DNA of 64,000 nucleotides. It comes from Paguma larvata (lineage: Eukaryota; Chordata; Mammalia; Carnivora; Viverridae). The notes under the pieces are model-generated. The model did not search any database. It had not been told where the DNA came from and saw only the letters and a program-made list of their open reading frames with translations. Of the stretch, positions 54,347 through 64,000 are shown in pieces. Numbering within the stretch: position 1 is the stretch's first letter; each line of letters begins with the position of its first letter. The translations under genes and the position numbers were made by a program. Location: NCBI GenBank assembly GCA_030068075.1, contig CM057837.1, positions 24,911,089-24,975,088 on the forward strand. Direction: 5' to 3'.

Positions 54347-55109
54347 CAAGGACTTATTTCCTGACTAGACTATTAGTACAAGTCTGCTCACTCTCTCCTT
54401 GTTAAAATCCTTCAGGTCACCCCGTTGTCTGATGTGTTACAACCTCCCACGAGGGGCCTTCAAAGATCTTTCTGCCTTTCTTTCTCTTTACGCACCGCCC
54501 CCCGGACCCACCGCAGTCCCTAGGACACGAGGAGGGGACGAGGAGTGGAGAGTCAGGAAGAGGCCTAGGGTTTTGAACTTGAAGAAGAGGGGCGGGGGGG
54601 GGCACACGAATGGGGGGGCTGACAGCACCCTGTACACAAGACGCTTTTCCCATCAGACTGGCATCTAACTGGGGAGAGACCATTCTCGCTCGAGTCCGTC
54701 TTGTGAGATTTCCCCTTGTTGCCTGGTTTTGCAACAGCTGCGTCTGCAGAATGAGCTCGATGCCCCCTTCCCAGGGTGCCTGAGCCACAGGCAGCCACCG
54801 GCCACCGGGGAGCGGCGCGGAAGGGGAGGTCCATGTTTCCGGCAGGGGCAGGGACCCCTAGGAAGGCAGCCCCTTCTCCTAGTCAAGCACAACCTCCGTC
54901 TCTTCTCTTGAGGTTCAGCCTCTCCCTGAATGTGAACCCCAAAGGCCCTTTTCTCCCCGGGGTCACGTGTGTAAATGCCTTCCGGACACTTGGCAACGTG
55001 GCACGGGGCTTTCCTGATGGGGCTCGGGAAGAGACGTTAAACATTCGGTTGCCCTTTTGTTTATTTTTAAATAAGTCACTCACCCCTTTATTGAAAAAGG
55101 AAAGGAGAG
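54347..55109. other. GC-rich unique sequence with overlapping chance frames
   Basis: GC-rich with G runs at 54583-54602 and 54612-54618. Frames of 60-123 codons overlap on both strands (e.g. 54417-54788 minus, 54776-55129 plus). This is the pattern of GC-rich noncoding DNA with few stop codons, not of a gene. Confidence 0.45.
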
Positions 55110-55280
55110 GGCTGGGTTACGATTTGTGATCTTCTGCCTGTGTGCCTCAGTTTCCTCATCAGCGTAACAGGGATCGTGTGCCTGCCTCAGGGCTGCCGTG
55201 AGGACCGCGTGAGTTCATGTACTATGTTAGGAGCCGCGCCTGGGGCACTGCAAGCGCGGCCCATGTCAACAGCTGGTAGC
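55110..55280 (+). mobile_element. MIR, CpG-rich copy
   Basis: 'gcctcagtttcctcatcag', 'gggctgccgtgaggaccgc' and 'ggagccgcgcctggggcac' are MIR with many CpGs kept or gained. Confidence 0.8.
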
Positions 55281-55500
55281 TATGACCAGCACCGCTGTTG
55301 TCACTGTCCTTGTGATTTTCTGCTTGTTCTCAAGAGGGGAGACAAGTCCTCCTCTTCCTCCTCTCCCTCCTCCTTCTCCTTTGCAGCTAAAGCATCGTGG
55401 ACTCCCAGGGGCTCCCCGACCCCCACCCAGGGCTTCCTGCCCCGACGGCTCTGTCTCCCATTCCATGCCTGGCCTCCAGCCCTGTGCTCTCAGCCTTCTC

Positions 55501-55740
55501 CCCGTGAACGAGGAAAGAATGTTCCTCGGCGGAAAGAGCTGGGCAGGGCAGAAGATGAGGAAGGCAGAAAAGAACACGACCTCCTTATCCAGATACCGGA
55601 AACGCCATCGGTGTCGATCTGGCGCCACGGGGATGAAAGACGCAGCGACGCGCCCTGCCGCAGAGGGCTCCGGGGACAAAGCCATCGCCCGGAGCGGCAG
55701 GAAACAGAGGACCCCACCTCGAGGTGGGGTCCCGCCAGGG
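55501..55740. promoter_or_regulatory. CpG-island-like core
   Basis: My hand count gives 22 CpGs, 68 C and 84 G in 240 bp: GC about 63% and an observed/expected CpG ratio near 0.9. This meets the usual CpG-island thresholds although the length is close to the minimum. A TC-rich tract precedes it (55347-55380). No TATA box or known first exon is visible. Long frames on both strands (55140-55775 plus, 55266-55781 minus, 55282-55758 plus) reflect GC content. Confidence 0.5.
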
Positions 55741-55794
55741 GGCCAGAGAAGTCCCTGAAGGAGGGGAAGAAGTAACACCACGCCCCTCGTGCCC

Positions 55795-56110
55795 TCTGGG
55801 TTAGCGTTTCTTTAACCGCAAAATGGGGAGAATTCTTATCTCACAGGGTTTGAGGATGGTTTAATATTATGTGATGCTGTGATCTGGTGGTCTGTGAGCC
55901 CCTCTGTGCTGACAGCTCAGAGCCTGGAGCCTGCCTCAGATTCTGGGTCTCCCCCCTCTCTTTGCCCCTCCCCTGCTTATGCGCTCTCTCTCTCTCTCTC
56001 TCAGAAATAATAAATGAATAAACTTAAAAAAAAAGATGTTAATATTATGTAATGCTATCTAGCACAGTACTACAAACACAGGAGGCACTCCACAGCCAGG
56101 ACCATCATGT
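55795..56110 (+). mobile_element. MIR split by a truncated SINE
   Basis: 'ctttaaccgcaaaatgggg' and 'cacagggtttgaggatggt' on the left, then 'tctagcacagtactacaaa' with 'cacaggaggcactcca' on the right, make one forward MIR interrupted by the SINE at 55879-56038. Confidence 0.75.
55879..56038 (+). mobile_element. SINEC missing its tRNA head
   Basis: Begins inside the element ('gtgatctggtggtctgtga'), lacks the A box and part of the B box, and has the normal body, CT tract and A tail. A long target duplication with one mismatch, ttaatattatgtgatgct (55861-55878) and ttaatattatgtaatgct (56039-56056), shows that the truncation arose at insertion rather than by later deletion. Confidence 0.93.
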
Positions 56111-56309
56111 CCAGCTGCGCAGGTTGTGCACTGTGCAACGCCGAAGTGCCATTCACGTAATCTCTGCATTACTAACCTGCAGATGTCAGCTCCCTTCATC
56201 TCTTTTCCTCTAAATGGCAGTAGGTAAAAGATAAAGGGGACAGCCAGGGCAGCTTTGTAACCATACAACAAGCAGAACAGTAAGCGATACTCTCCTGCTT
56301 CCTTTACTT
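56111..56309. other. Unique sequence, no recognised feature
   Basis: Nothing recognised. Confidence 0.4.
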
Positions 56310-56395
56310 GACAAAAGGGGTCCATTTATTCATCCACTCAACACTCAATGGACGCTTACTATGTGCTAGGCATACTAGGCGCACGATAGGAATTT
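56310..56395 (-). mobile_element. L2 3'-end fragment
   Basis: 'tttattcatccactcaaca' with 'gcttactatgtgctaggca' is the reverse complement of the L2 end. Confidence 0.7.
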
Positions 56396-58339
56396 CTGCC
56401 TCCTTTCTGTGAGCCAGGTTCCTTACACCCTTTCCTCCTGTGCCCTCTCCCCAGCATGAAGGCAAAAAGCCGTTTCCATCCAAGAACATGTTACTGGCTC
56501 CAGGGGTCCCTTCTCAGACTCTCAGTCTGTGCGTCTTCTCCAGACCTCACGCCAATCCCCCCTCCGCTGTGTGCCCGGTCCGTCAGTCCTCAGGGGACAG
56601 TGCATTGGTGGTTACTAGGTACTCAGTGCTAAAGAATCTCGGCACCAAGACAGCCTGGTGTGTTCAACACGCTCTCACTGTCCCCCCAACTCCTAGGAGC
56701 CCAGCCCCCTACTCTTTACTTGAGTGTCCTTCAAAAGCTGTCAGGGGACGCCTGCCATCTGGACCTTCCTTTGGGACATCGGTCAACTGGATGAAAGTTG
56801 AAGCTAAATAATAGGTTTTTGAAGAGGTCTTCCATTCTCTGGGAGAGAAACTATGACATTTCTACATGGACGTGTCTTTTAGAGCGTCTTGTATGTACTC
56901 TGCAAAATCAAATATATATTGCTTTCCATCTTCGTCTCCAGTACAGTGCACTTACAAGCCCAATAATTCTTACCATTGACATCAGACGCTTACTTTCTCA
57001 TTTCCACTTTTTTTGTGTGTAGCAGTTTTCAAATGTGATAAATCGTATAGGTACACACTGATGCAGAAAGATAGTTCATCTCCTCTGACCCGGGGCCTCC
57101 TCCCACTCTTACCCCCGCCAGGTTATACTCCAAAAACCTCTGGAAAGGTTAAAGCAAGATATTAACGGTGGTTATTTCTTAAAATGGGTCATTTTCTTCT
57201 TTTAACTTCTCTGTACCATATAAATTATAAAAAGAATATACGTAGACAATGTATTTATGCAATGATGGTCACACGTTGGAACAGTAACCATTCACGGTAA
57301 TTGGAAAATCTTTGTCCCCACCGACTGACTTCTCGGACGCATTACAGAACCCCTCTGTGGTCCTGCTCATCAGCCTATAATCTTTTGAAACGCTCCAAGG
57401 TCTGATTGTTGACTTGCCGAGTAAAACCGATCCCTCTGAGAATCACTAACAGGCTAATAAACGCCCTTCAGAAAGAGCCCAGTAACCAGTGAAGTGGAAT
57501 CACGTGATTATCCGCTGTTATAAGTCACTTTGTATATTCTCAGGCTTCGAAACTGGTGGGGCCTTTTCTGACTCCGGGGCAAATGAACACCTCATACTTC
57601 TCAGTTTGTCAGCCCGAAAGAAAATCATTGCGAAGCCCCACCTCCTCGTGTGGATTTCATCGGGAGAAGTGAGAAAACACACGCTTCCAAACGCTGAATG
57701 GACACTTTTACGAAAGGCCATGCTGACCACTGGAAAATGAGCCACTATAGAGAACTCCATTCGTCTTAGCAGTTCAATTAATCTTACAGTTTTTGAGCAT
57801 CTGAAAGGAGGTGGAGGGGAGCAAAATCCATACGCTGCCTGCAGCACAGCCCACGCAGGGGCGCAGGGCTCCTCGGATCAGGGGGAAAGAACCAGCGACT
57901 CTGTAGAATGTTTTCATTGGGGAGGTCTCTCCAGGGTCATTAACGAAGAGCCAGTCACCTCTGTTTACACTTAGGGCGTAGATCTAGGCGTCTGGGCGCC
58001 ACCCTTGGGCAGGTTATGGTGGAAAACAGAGTTCTGTTTCTTGGTCCATAGCTTTAGCTCATCTATCTTTAAAGTTTATTGCTAGACATCAAGAACTCTT
58101 GCGTATCTGTCAACGCGACGCTGGGGCACCAAATCTTCATCACAGCGAGTGCCCTCTTAAGGCGGGAGGAGATGCGGGTGCCAGCTGGGATCCCTCCCAC
58201 CCCCGAGGGAGAAGCCTGTCCTTTAATGATAGCTGCGACCATGTGTCCACTGCCGAGCGGCCAGCATAGCCTGCTTGCGACCGGCTGGGGGGATGTGGGA
58301 CCCCAGCCTTGAAAACAGCAAAAAAAGCGACCGTAAGGG
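56396..58339. other. Unique sequence, no firm feature
   Basis: 1.9 kb. Bases 57140-57245 ('gtggttatttcttaaaatg', 'tttaacttctctgtaccat') faintly resemble an old L1 3' end. Frames 56440-56811 plus and 57518-57847 minus have no domain. Confidence 0.35.
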
Positions 58340-58545
58340 TTTCCTGCTACATGCCACATGCTAATAAGCTCTTTACGTGCATTGTTTCGTTCAATCCCTC
58401 CCACCGTCCCACGAGGCGGATCCCTTTATCACCCCTATTTGTTCGTGTGGACACGGAGGCTCCAAGAGGCAAGATCACTTGCCCAAGGTTCCAAAAGCTG
58501 CCGCCGCAGAGCAGAGCAGAGGCTCCCAACCACGGCTGCCCAGCC
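58340..58545 (-). mobile_element. MIR, near full length
   Basis: 'gctaataagctctttacgt', 'cattgtttcgttcaatccc' and 'cacggaggctccaagaggc' followed by 'cacttgcccaaggttccaa' are a clear reverse MIR. Confidence 0.85.
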
Positions 58546-59469
58546 CCAAAGCCCCCGTGGGTTGAACCCCTATGTCACATTGTCCCTGCGCAGCACAGTT
58601 TTTGATATGGAAGACAACCAGTCGGGGCGTACTTCAGCTGCTGGGAGGCGGGAGGAGAAGAGGGTCATCTCAGCAGCAAGCCCGAGAAGTTTATTTCCAC
58701 TTTGCTGTCCTCCTCCCAACTCCTCCCAACCCAGTATGGTGCTGGGGAGGCGCCGCCGGCCGCCGGTCACTCTCAGCGGTCAGAGAAGGGTCGCTGTCCT
58801 CTGCAGGAGAGGAACTGCACGCTAAATGACAGCTATCATTTCAAACTCTACTACAGATGCCATTTCATGCTTCCAAAAGACTGCCTTTGTTTGCAGAGAT
58901 AAGCTTGAGACTTCCCAGCGACGACGGCCCTCAATTCGGTCACCCCATGGCTGTCTCCTGGTCTTACAAGGCTTCAGGAAGCAGCGATGGATCCCACCAT
59001 CTGGTTACAGAAGAAGGAAATGATGGGGGGTCCCGGCCAGGCAGCTGGGATGGCATGAACATGACTTCAAGGACTGACTGACGATGCGCCTGGGGTCCTC
59101 CCAGAGGTGGGGGCATTAGTGTGAACCCCCCGACCTAGAGATGCTCCTACAATCTCAGATCGTCCCTCCTCACACGTGAACTCTGAGTTCTCGCATCAGT
59201 CTCAGCTTCGCCAGCCTGGGCTCTGCCGTTCAGGATCCGAACTGGCTGGGGGCCCCGACTCCACATCGTGCTCCCTTTCCTGCTTTCCTTTGACCTTCAG
59301 TTGTGCTGACATCCACCTTAGCTCTGACCATCCAGGTTCATGGACTCGGTCCATCTCGATGCCTCCTTGCAACAATCCGGTTAGTGTGAATTTCCAAACA
59401 TTTCGAGATGATTTGCTAGGTGTGGGGCTTTGTGTCATGTTTGGTGAAGGATCGAAGGGGCTGCACCTT
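58546..59469. other. Unique GC-moderate sequence
   Basis: A CpG patch at 58751-58766 (gcgccgccggccgccg) and a partial palindrome aaatgacagctatcattt at about 58824-58841, another TGACAG-type site. Frames 58358-58825 plus and 58570-58770 minus overlap and lack domains. Confidence 0.4.
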
Positions 59470-59645
59470 GACTTTACCACTTATAAGCTTGGAGGACTCT
59501 AAGAAGGCTCCCTAGCCACCCTCCTTTTCTATCAAATGGGTAGAATATTACCCCCTCCCTCCCCCGCCCCCTGCCGAACTCCCAAGCTGCCGCAATGATT
59601 AAATATGTTAAAGCACCATGCTGGGCTTGACAGGCAGTGGGACTC
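59470..59645 (+). mobile_element. MIR, interrupted by a C-rich stretch
   Basis: 'gactttaccacttataagc', 'ccttttctatcaaatgggt' and 'ttaaagcaccatgctgggc' in MIR order, with an expanded ccctcc-rich stretch at about 59550-59572. Confidence 0.7.
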
Positions 59646-60609
59646 ACATGGGCGGATATAAGACGGAGCAACACCTTATAACAGTTAAAGGCGCCCCTTC
59701 GACCGAGGAGCAGCTGCAGGAGCACGAGGGTTGCACCAAGGACGTGTGATGGCAGGTGTTGGTGAAGAAGCAAAGGGTGGAGACCATCGTGAGAGGAGAG
59801 AAGGGTAACGGCGACCTTCCATGTACCCACGCAGCCAAGAGCTAGACCTGAACCTCATCTGAGTGTGGGCAGAACACTGGTGCTTCTTCCAGAACATGAG
59901 AGGCTAGGGAGCTTGTAGACGCCGCTGTGAGGCCATCTCCTACCTGCCTCTCCCAGTCACCGGGAGGCTGTCATGAGGCAGTTTCTCGGGGCCCCGGGGT
60001 TCCGATGAGGTATGGAGACTTCTGCCCTCTTTCCCGTCTCTCCAATCAGAGCTACGGGGTATAAATTTTAGCTGCAATCTACAACATGGTGTCCCACACA
60101 GCAGTGGTCATTTGACCACTTTTGCTTCTGTGTTGTCCATTTGGTAATTTGGGACAAGGATCGGGGGGAGCTGGGACTTTTAGCTTATTCCTCTTTCACT
60201 ATCTGTGACAATAACGAACTGACTAAACCAAAGAGTGGCTCATTGCGTATTTATTAGCCAAATCAGCCAGGCCTTGGCCTCGGCCTTGCCTTGGCTTGTG
60301 GGCATGAGCTAGACAGTGAGTAGGAATCGAATGCTAGAGGTGAGAATTCTGTCACTAGAATCAAATTCTAGGGTGGGACCTTATTTTTTGGGCTTTTGAG
60401 CCACAACATCTTCCTTCTGGATTTCTGAGCCTTTGTCTGCTCTTATTTTTATAGCAAGTCCCAGAATGACTAGACTTTGACACCTGGGCCCACCCCATCC
60501 CCTGTTGGTTCACCTGTCCTTCTCTCGTGAGCCTGAACTTTAGGGCCAGTGAGAGGCGAGCCGGCAAGAGAAGCTAACTATCAAACGCTCAGAGAATCTC
60601 AAGGGTCAT
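59646..60609. other. Unique sequence, no recognised feature
   Basis: Overlapping minus frames (59474-59830, 59644-59838, 59685-59897) lack domains. A small repeat of 'ccttgg' units lies at 60271-60296. Confidence 0.4.
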
Positions 60610-61420
60610 TGTACCTGCATTTCATCAAAAGTAAAAGTTTGCAGAATTTTCATCCACACTATAATTACTTATAAGGATGGATGTATAAAGATGTTGTGTA
60701 GAAGCATTAGATTCGAGGGCAGGACAGTGGGAAAAGCTTAAGAATCCAACAACAGGGAAATGGATGACGATACCACAGTACACCCGCTAAAACAGAACTA
60801 CCAAAAATGATGACCTTGAGCAATGGTGAGCAACAGGACGTGAAGAACCGCGAAGAGTCTGGGAGTCTACCCCCTTGTAAGTCAGCAGGTCAGCCAGTTT
60901 CCTGGATGCTGGCAGAAGGCTTCAGACTCTTGGGTCAGAGACAAAGGACTTTATTATTCATAGCAATAGCAGTAACCAGAATATCAGGATTTTTCTTTTC
61001 CCCGCCAGTACCCCAAGCCCCAATTCCCAAAGTGACCTAAAGAGGTCCAGGTGACACCTGCACTGCCATCAACAGTGGGATGGTTGCACTTTAGGAGGAC
61101 AATTCTGAGCTTAGGAAACCCAAATCTCTTACAGTTGACAATCAGCATTCCCGCCCTTTGTTCCAAAGGGAGACACTATCTTTATCTTTATCCCCGAGAC
61201 TGTTTGCTATATACATATCCTTGAACAGAGACTGTAGGGCAAAGTGCCAGAAAGTTCTGCTCGCAAGATGTGCAGAGACGTGAGAGGCTCACAGAGAATT
61301 ATTTCTCAACAATGATAAAATACTGACAATATATTTAGTGAAATAAAGCAAGTGAGCCTACAGTACAACTTCATTTTTGTCAAATATTTAAATTTGTGTA
61401 TATGGATATATAGGAGAGCA
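60610..61420 (+). mobile_element. Possible old LINE remnants around unique sequence
   Basis: 'acaacagggaaatggatga' (about 60750) and 'gataaaatactgacaatat' with 'gtgaaataaagcaagtgag' (about 61315-61360) resemble the 3' region of an old LINE, separated by about 450 bp of unplaced sequence. Family uncertain. Confidence 0.35.
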
Positions 61421-61424
61421 CGGA

Positions 61425-61646
61425 GGGGCGCCTGGGCGGCTCAGTCAGTTGAGCATCCAATTCAGCTCCGGTCATGATCTCACAGTTTGTGAGTTCAAGC
61501 CCTGTGTCGGGCTCTGTGTTGACAGCTCAGAGCCTGGAGCCTGCTTCGGAATCTGTGTCTCCCTCTCTCACTGCCCCTCCCTTGCTCATGCTCTCTCTCT
61601 CTCTTCTTAAAAATTAATAAACATTAAAAAATTAAAAAAAAAGAAA
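61425..61646 (+). mobile_element. SINEC, full length
   Basis: Plus-strand copy ('ggggcgcctgggcggctca') with a good B box ('gagttcaagcccc'). The flanks gagcacgga (61416) and a similar aagcgcaga after the tail suggest a decayed duplication. Confidence 0.94.
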
Positions 61647-62576
61647 AGCGCAGAAGAACTATTCATCCAGATATTGCTAGAAGAGTTTTTGTTGTTCTTT
61701 TTTAAGCTCAAATGTTTCTAGTGAACACAAAAATACTTGTTAAACTAAACATTTGAAAATTGAAAAAATAACTCCCAAATGTCAATTTTATAACTGAAGG
61801 AGCCCCTAGAACTTTCCTGCTGATTTCTGCATGGGCATGTAAAGCACAGTGATCGCATCTCAGAGGAGACAAGTACGCACTTCATATTTCTACAGAGGAC
61901 CTGCCTATGGACACTGTAGCTGAGGAGCTGTTGATAAGTCCATCCCTCCTTAAACGATGCAACTCGCGTTGACTTCAAAGCTATCTGTGAATTTTTATTT
62001 TCCATGACTCCATGCTGCTTCCATGCTCGCCTGAGTAGCAAAGGAATGTAAGTGTATTAAAGGCCTCTCTCCTTCTTTCTCATTTTTCCAAAGATGATAG
62101 AAGTGTTTAGAATGTTTTTCATATTTATGTTGGCTTTGGAGCATACATCTGAGTAGATTCTCCAAGTAAACTTCCGTTTTCTGCATGCATTTGCTCCATA
62201 GGACTGTAAGTATTATGAATTGCTCTAGAGTAACCATTCCGCTCTGCCATGTTTTTTATGCTTGGCCCATACAAACTTTTGTTTGGTTTAATGGTTTGAA
62301 TACACCCACCCACACCCACCCACATGCACACACACACATCACTTAAAAGCATACAGTATCTTTTCTTCTCTTACCTTCTCTTTAAAGGCTATCCAACTTT
62401 CCAAGAAATCACTTTTTTAGAAGTGTTTCAATTTTTGGTAGTTGCTTACATAAATTATCGTTTCGTTTTTTCATTGCTTTCCTGGCATCAACCTGTACTG
62501 AGTTTAACTGAATACATCAAGGGCATGAAGAAAAGGCGTAAGGAGAGTGTGTTATCATTTGCTTGGGGGCTCTCTT
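61647..62576. other. AT-leaning unique sequence with a simple repeat
   Basis: A (CACC)n/(CA)n tract lies at 62303-62340. Minus frames 61745-62041, 61995-62237 and 62125-62352 have no domains. Confidence 0.4.
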
Positions 62577-62590
62577 AAAAGTTTTGTTGA

Positions 62591-62809
62591 GGGGCGCCTG
62601 GGTGGCTCAGTCGGTTAAGCAGCCGACTTCAGCTCAGGTCATGATCTTACAGTCTGTGAGTTCGAGCCCCACATCGGTCTCTGTGCTGATGGCTCAGAGC
62701 CCGGAGCCTGCTTCGGGTTCTGTGTCTGCCTCTCTCTCTGCCCTTCCCCTGCTCACACTCTGTCTCTCTGTCTCTCAAAAATAAATAAACGTTAAAAAAA
62801 TTAAAAAAA
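62591..62809 (+). mobile_element. SINEC, youngest-looking copy
   Basis: Near-consensus head ('ggggcgcctgggtggctca', 'gtgagttcgagccccacat'), intact A and B boxes, CT tract and A tail. Perfect 14-bp target duplication, aaaagttttgttga, at 62577-62590 and 62810-62823. Confidence 0.98.
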
Positions 62810-62823
62810 AAAAGTTTTGTTGA

Positions 62824-63479
62824 GATTCTTTGGGTCGCAAATATCAGATGTTCCCTTCAAATTAGCTTCAGCCCAGAGTGGAATTTATTGGAAAACATTG
62901 AGGTCGTAGCTCCTTAGGTCAAAGAAAAGGCCAAGGGAAGTTTAGTAAGAGGAAAAAGGAGCTAGGATCCCGTCCAGCCTTAATCTGTGGTTTTTATTTC
63001 CAGAGAAAGAGGAGTCTAGTGGTCCAGTTTGAGTCAGGTGCCCACACCTGTTCCCACCACCTATGGCCGGGAGAGCAGCGTGTCATTATAGGACCATGAC
63101 CGCTGGGGGCCCACGCTGTATATGTGCGTAGATGTGTTTGTGTAGATGCTTATGTATGTGTGATGAGGGGTGTGGCTGCGGAGGGGATGGCACTCAGGGA
63201 TCTGGGACTGGACTGACATCCCCCAAATGTTTTCTCCACGCGCGCTTTTGCTCCAGAGGGATGGAGACTTCTGTTTTCCTTACATTTTAACAATATCGTT
63301 GCTGATAACTTCCCCTCTCTGGATTTTGGTACCCTGACCAGAAGTTGCGTAGATGACACCTAAACACCCTTTGAACATTCATGATGCATGCCAATAACGC
63401 GTCACATGGGGAGTTTGTCTCAGCGGAAATACAGCTGGCTAGGTAGGTGACGGGTTCCACTTGGAAATACCTACTGTCC
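62824..63479. other. Unique sequence; possible old repeat at 62880-63080
   Basis: 62880-63080 ('tcaaattagcttcagccca', 'ggaatttattggaaaacat') looks related to the unresolved repeat at 6640-7010, same orientation. The remainder is unique. Confidence 0.35.
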
Positions 63480-63720
63480 TTTGTCATGGACTGCCAAGAA
63501 TGAATCGTGTCTCAAATACGTCCTTTTAAAAGAATGACGCTGCCCTCTGACCCCAACGTAATAGGTTTTTCCCTCTTTGGGAAGTAAATTTCTTCTTCCG
63601 TGCAGTTTCATTAATGTTAGTGAGTCAGACGCGTATAATTGCCTGCATGTGTGTGCCATGCCACCTTTGCTACAGTGAACCGCCTGCAATTAACTAATCA
63701 TTTGCATGCCGTGGGCTGGA
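63480..63720. other. Candidate noncoding regulatory element
   Basis: Repeat-free, with a perfect POU octamer atttgcat at 63700-63707 within 'caattaactaatcatttgc' (TAAT-type homeobox cores) and several retained CpGs. Enhancer identity is inference from texture. Confidence 0.3.
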
Positions 63721-63774
63721 GGAAGGTGAGATTTAGCCTCTGGCTGGGATCAGGGACTGGACGGAGCCACTGAC

Positions 63775-63960
63775 CTGTATCTGCCTTTACTGCTGACGGA
63801 GACCTGGTCAAAGGGTATTGCCTGTCAGGAGTTTTATCCCCCCATCTGCAAGGTGGTATCGGAATGCCCATCTCACCCAAGGAGCTGGAAGGAGGCAGAC
63901 GGGATAACGTGTGTGGACACACTTTGGGTGTCGTAAAGCTTATGTAAATATTAACTATGT
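63775..63960 (+). mobile_element. MIR, diverged
   Basis: 'ttatccccccatctgcaag', 'gcccatctcacccaaggag' and 'aagcttatgtaaatattaa' follow the 3' two thirds of MIR. Confidence 0.6.
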
Positions 63961-64000
63961 TCTCCATTTTAAAATCTGCCAACCCAACTCTCTCGGGTGT

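Noticed and set aside
55140..55775. 211-codon open frame, plus strand, with 158- and 171-codon frames overlapping
   Set aside because: Starts inside a MIR, has no domain, and equally long frames exist on the other strand. This is what high GC content produces.
1..64000. Bacterial, phage, CRISPR or plasmid content
   Set aside because: No ribosome-binding sites, operons, spacer arrays or phage genes; dense carnivore SINEs show nuclear mammalian DNA throughout.

Overview
This 64 kb window is ordinary nuclear DNA from a carnivore, almost certainly a cat-family (felid) genome. The diagnostic signal is the set of 21 tRNA-derived SINEs of the carnivore SINEC type. Most match the felid form: a tRNA-Lys-like head, a body reading 'gctctgtgctgacagctcagagcctgg' in pieces, a CT-rich stretch and an 'aataaataaacgttaaaaa' tail. 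L1 fragments of the carnivore type, old mammalian repeats (MIR, L2, MLT1-type LTRs, MER20, MER5A, a Tigger-like element) and CpG-poor unique sequence fill most of the rest. I find no protein-coding gene, exon, rRNA, functional tRNA, CRISPR array or operon. All the longer open frames lie in repeats or GC-rich DNA, have no recognisable domain, or have equally long frames on the other strand. The window is best read as intergenic or deep intronic DNA.

Layout. 1-10 kb: MIR/L2/MLT1 remnants, three reverse-strand SINEs and one L1 (4911-6581) whose 5' part is inverted, with a second small L1 5'-end fragment nested in it. 10-19 kb: SINEs, MIRs, one MER20, an MLT1-type LTR and AT-rich unique sequence around 17.2-17.5 kb. 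19-23.5 kb: an L1-rich block, comprising a 5'-truncated carnivore L1 with a decayed ORF2 and an internal CA microsatellite, followed by two older L1 pieces. 24-33.5 kb: AT-rich, TAAT-rich unique sequence, a second MER20, two solo endogenous-retrovirus LTRs each flanked by a perfect 6-bp target duplication (26070-26791 and 30324-30836), and more L1. 33.5-49 kb: mostly unique sequence with scattered MIR/L2, a Tigger-like DNA transposon, MER5A and LTRs. 41.2-42.7 kb and 45.7-46.5 kb look like candidate conserved noncoding DNA. 49-64 kb: two further LTRs, a cluster of SINEs in alternating orientation, a GC- and CpG-rich tract with a 240-bp CpG-island-like core (55501-55740), and unique sequence ending near a POU-octamer/TAATTA cluster at 63.7 kb.

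The functional content visible from sequence alone is therefore regulatory at most. The best-supported results are structural: exact insertion boundaries, target-site duplications, nested insertions, and one inverted L1 solved by its flanking duplication. Family names for old repeats come from memory of the consensus shape. I could not align to a repeat library or to other genomes, so conservation statements are inference.
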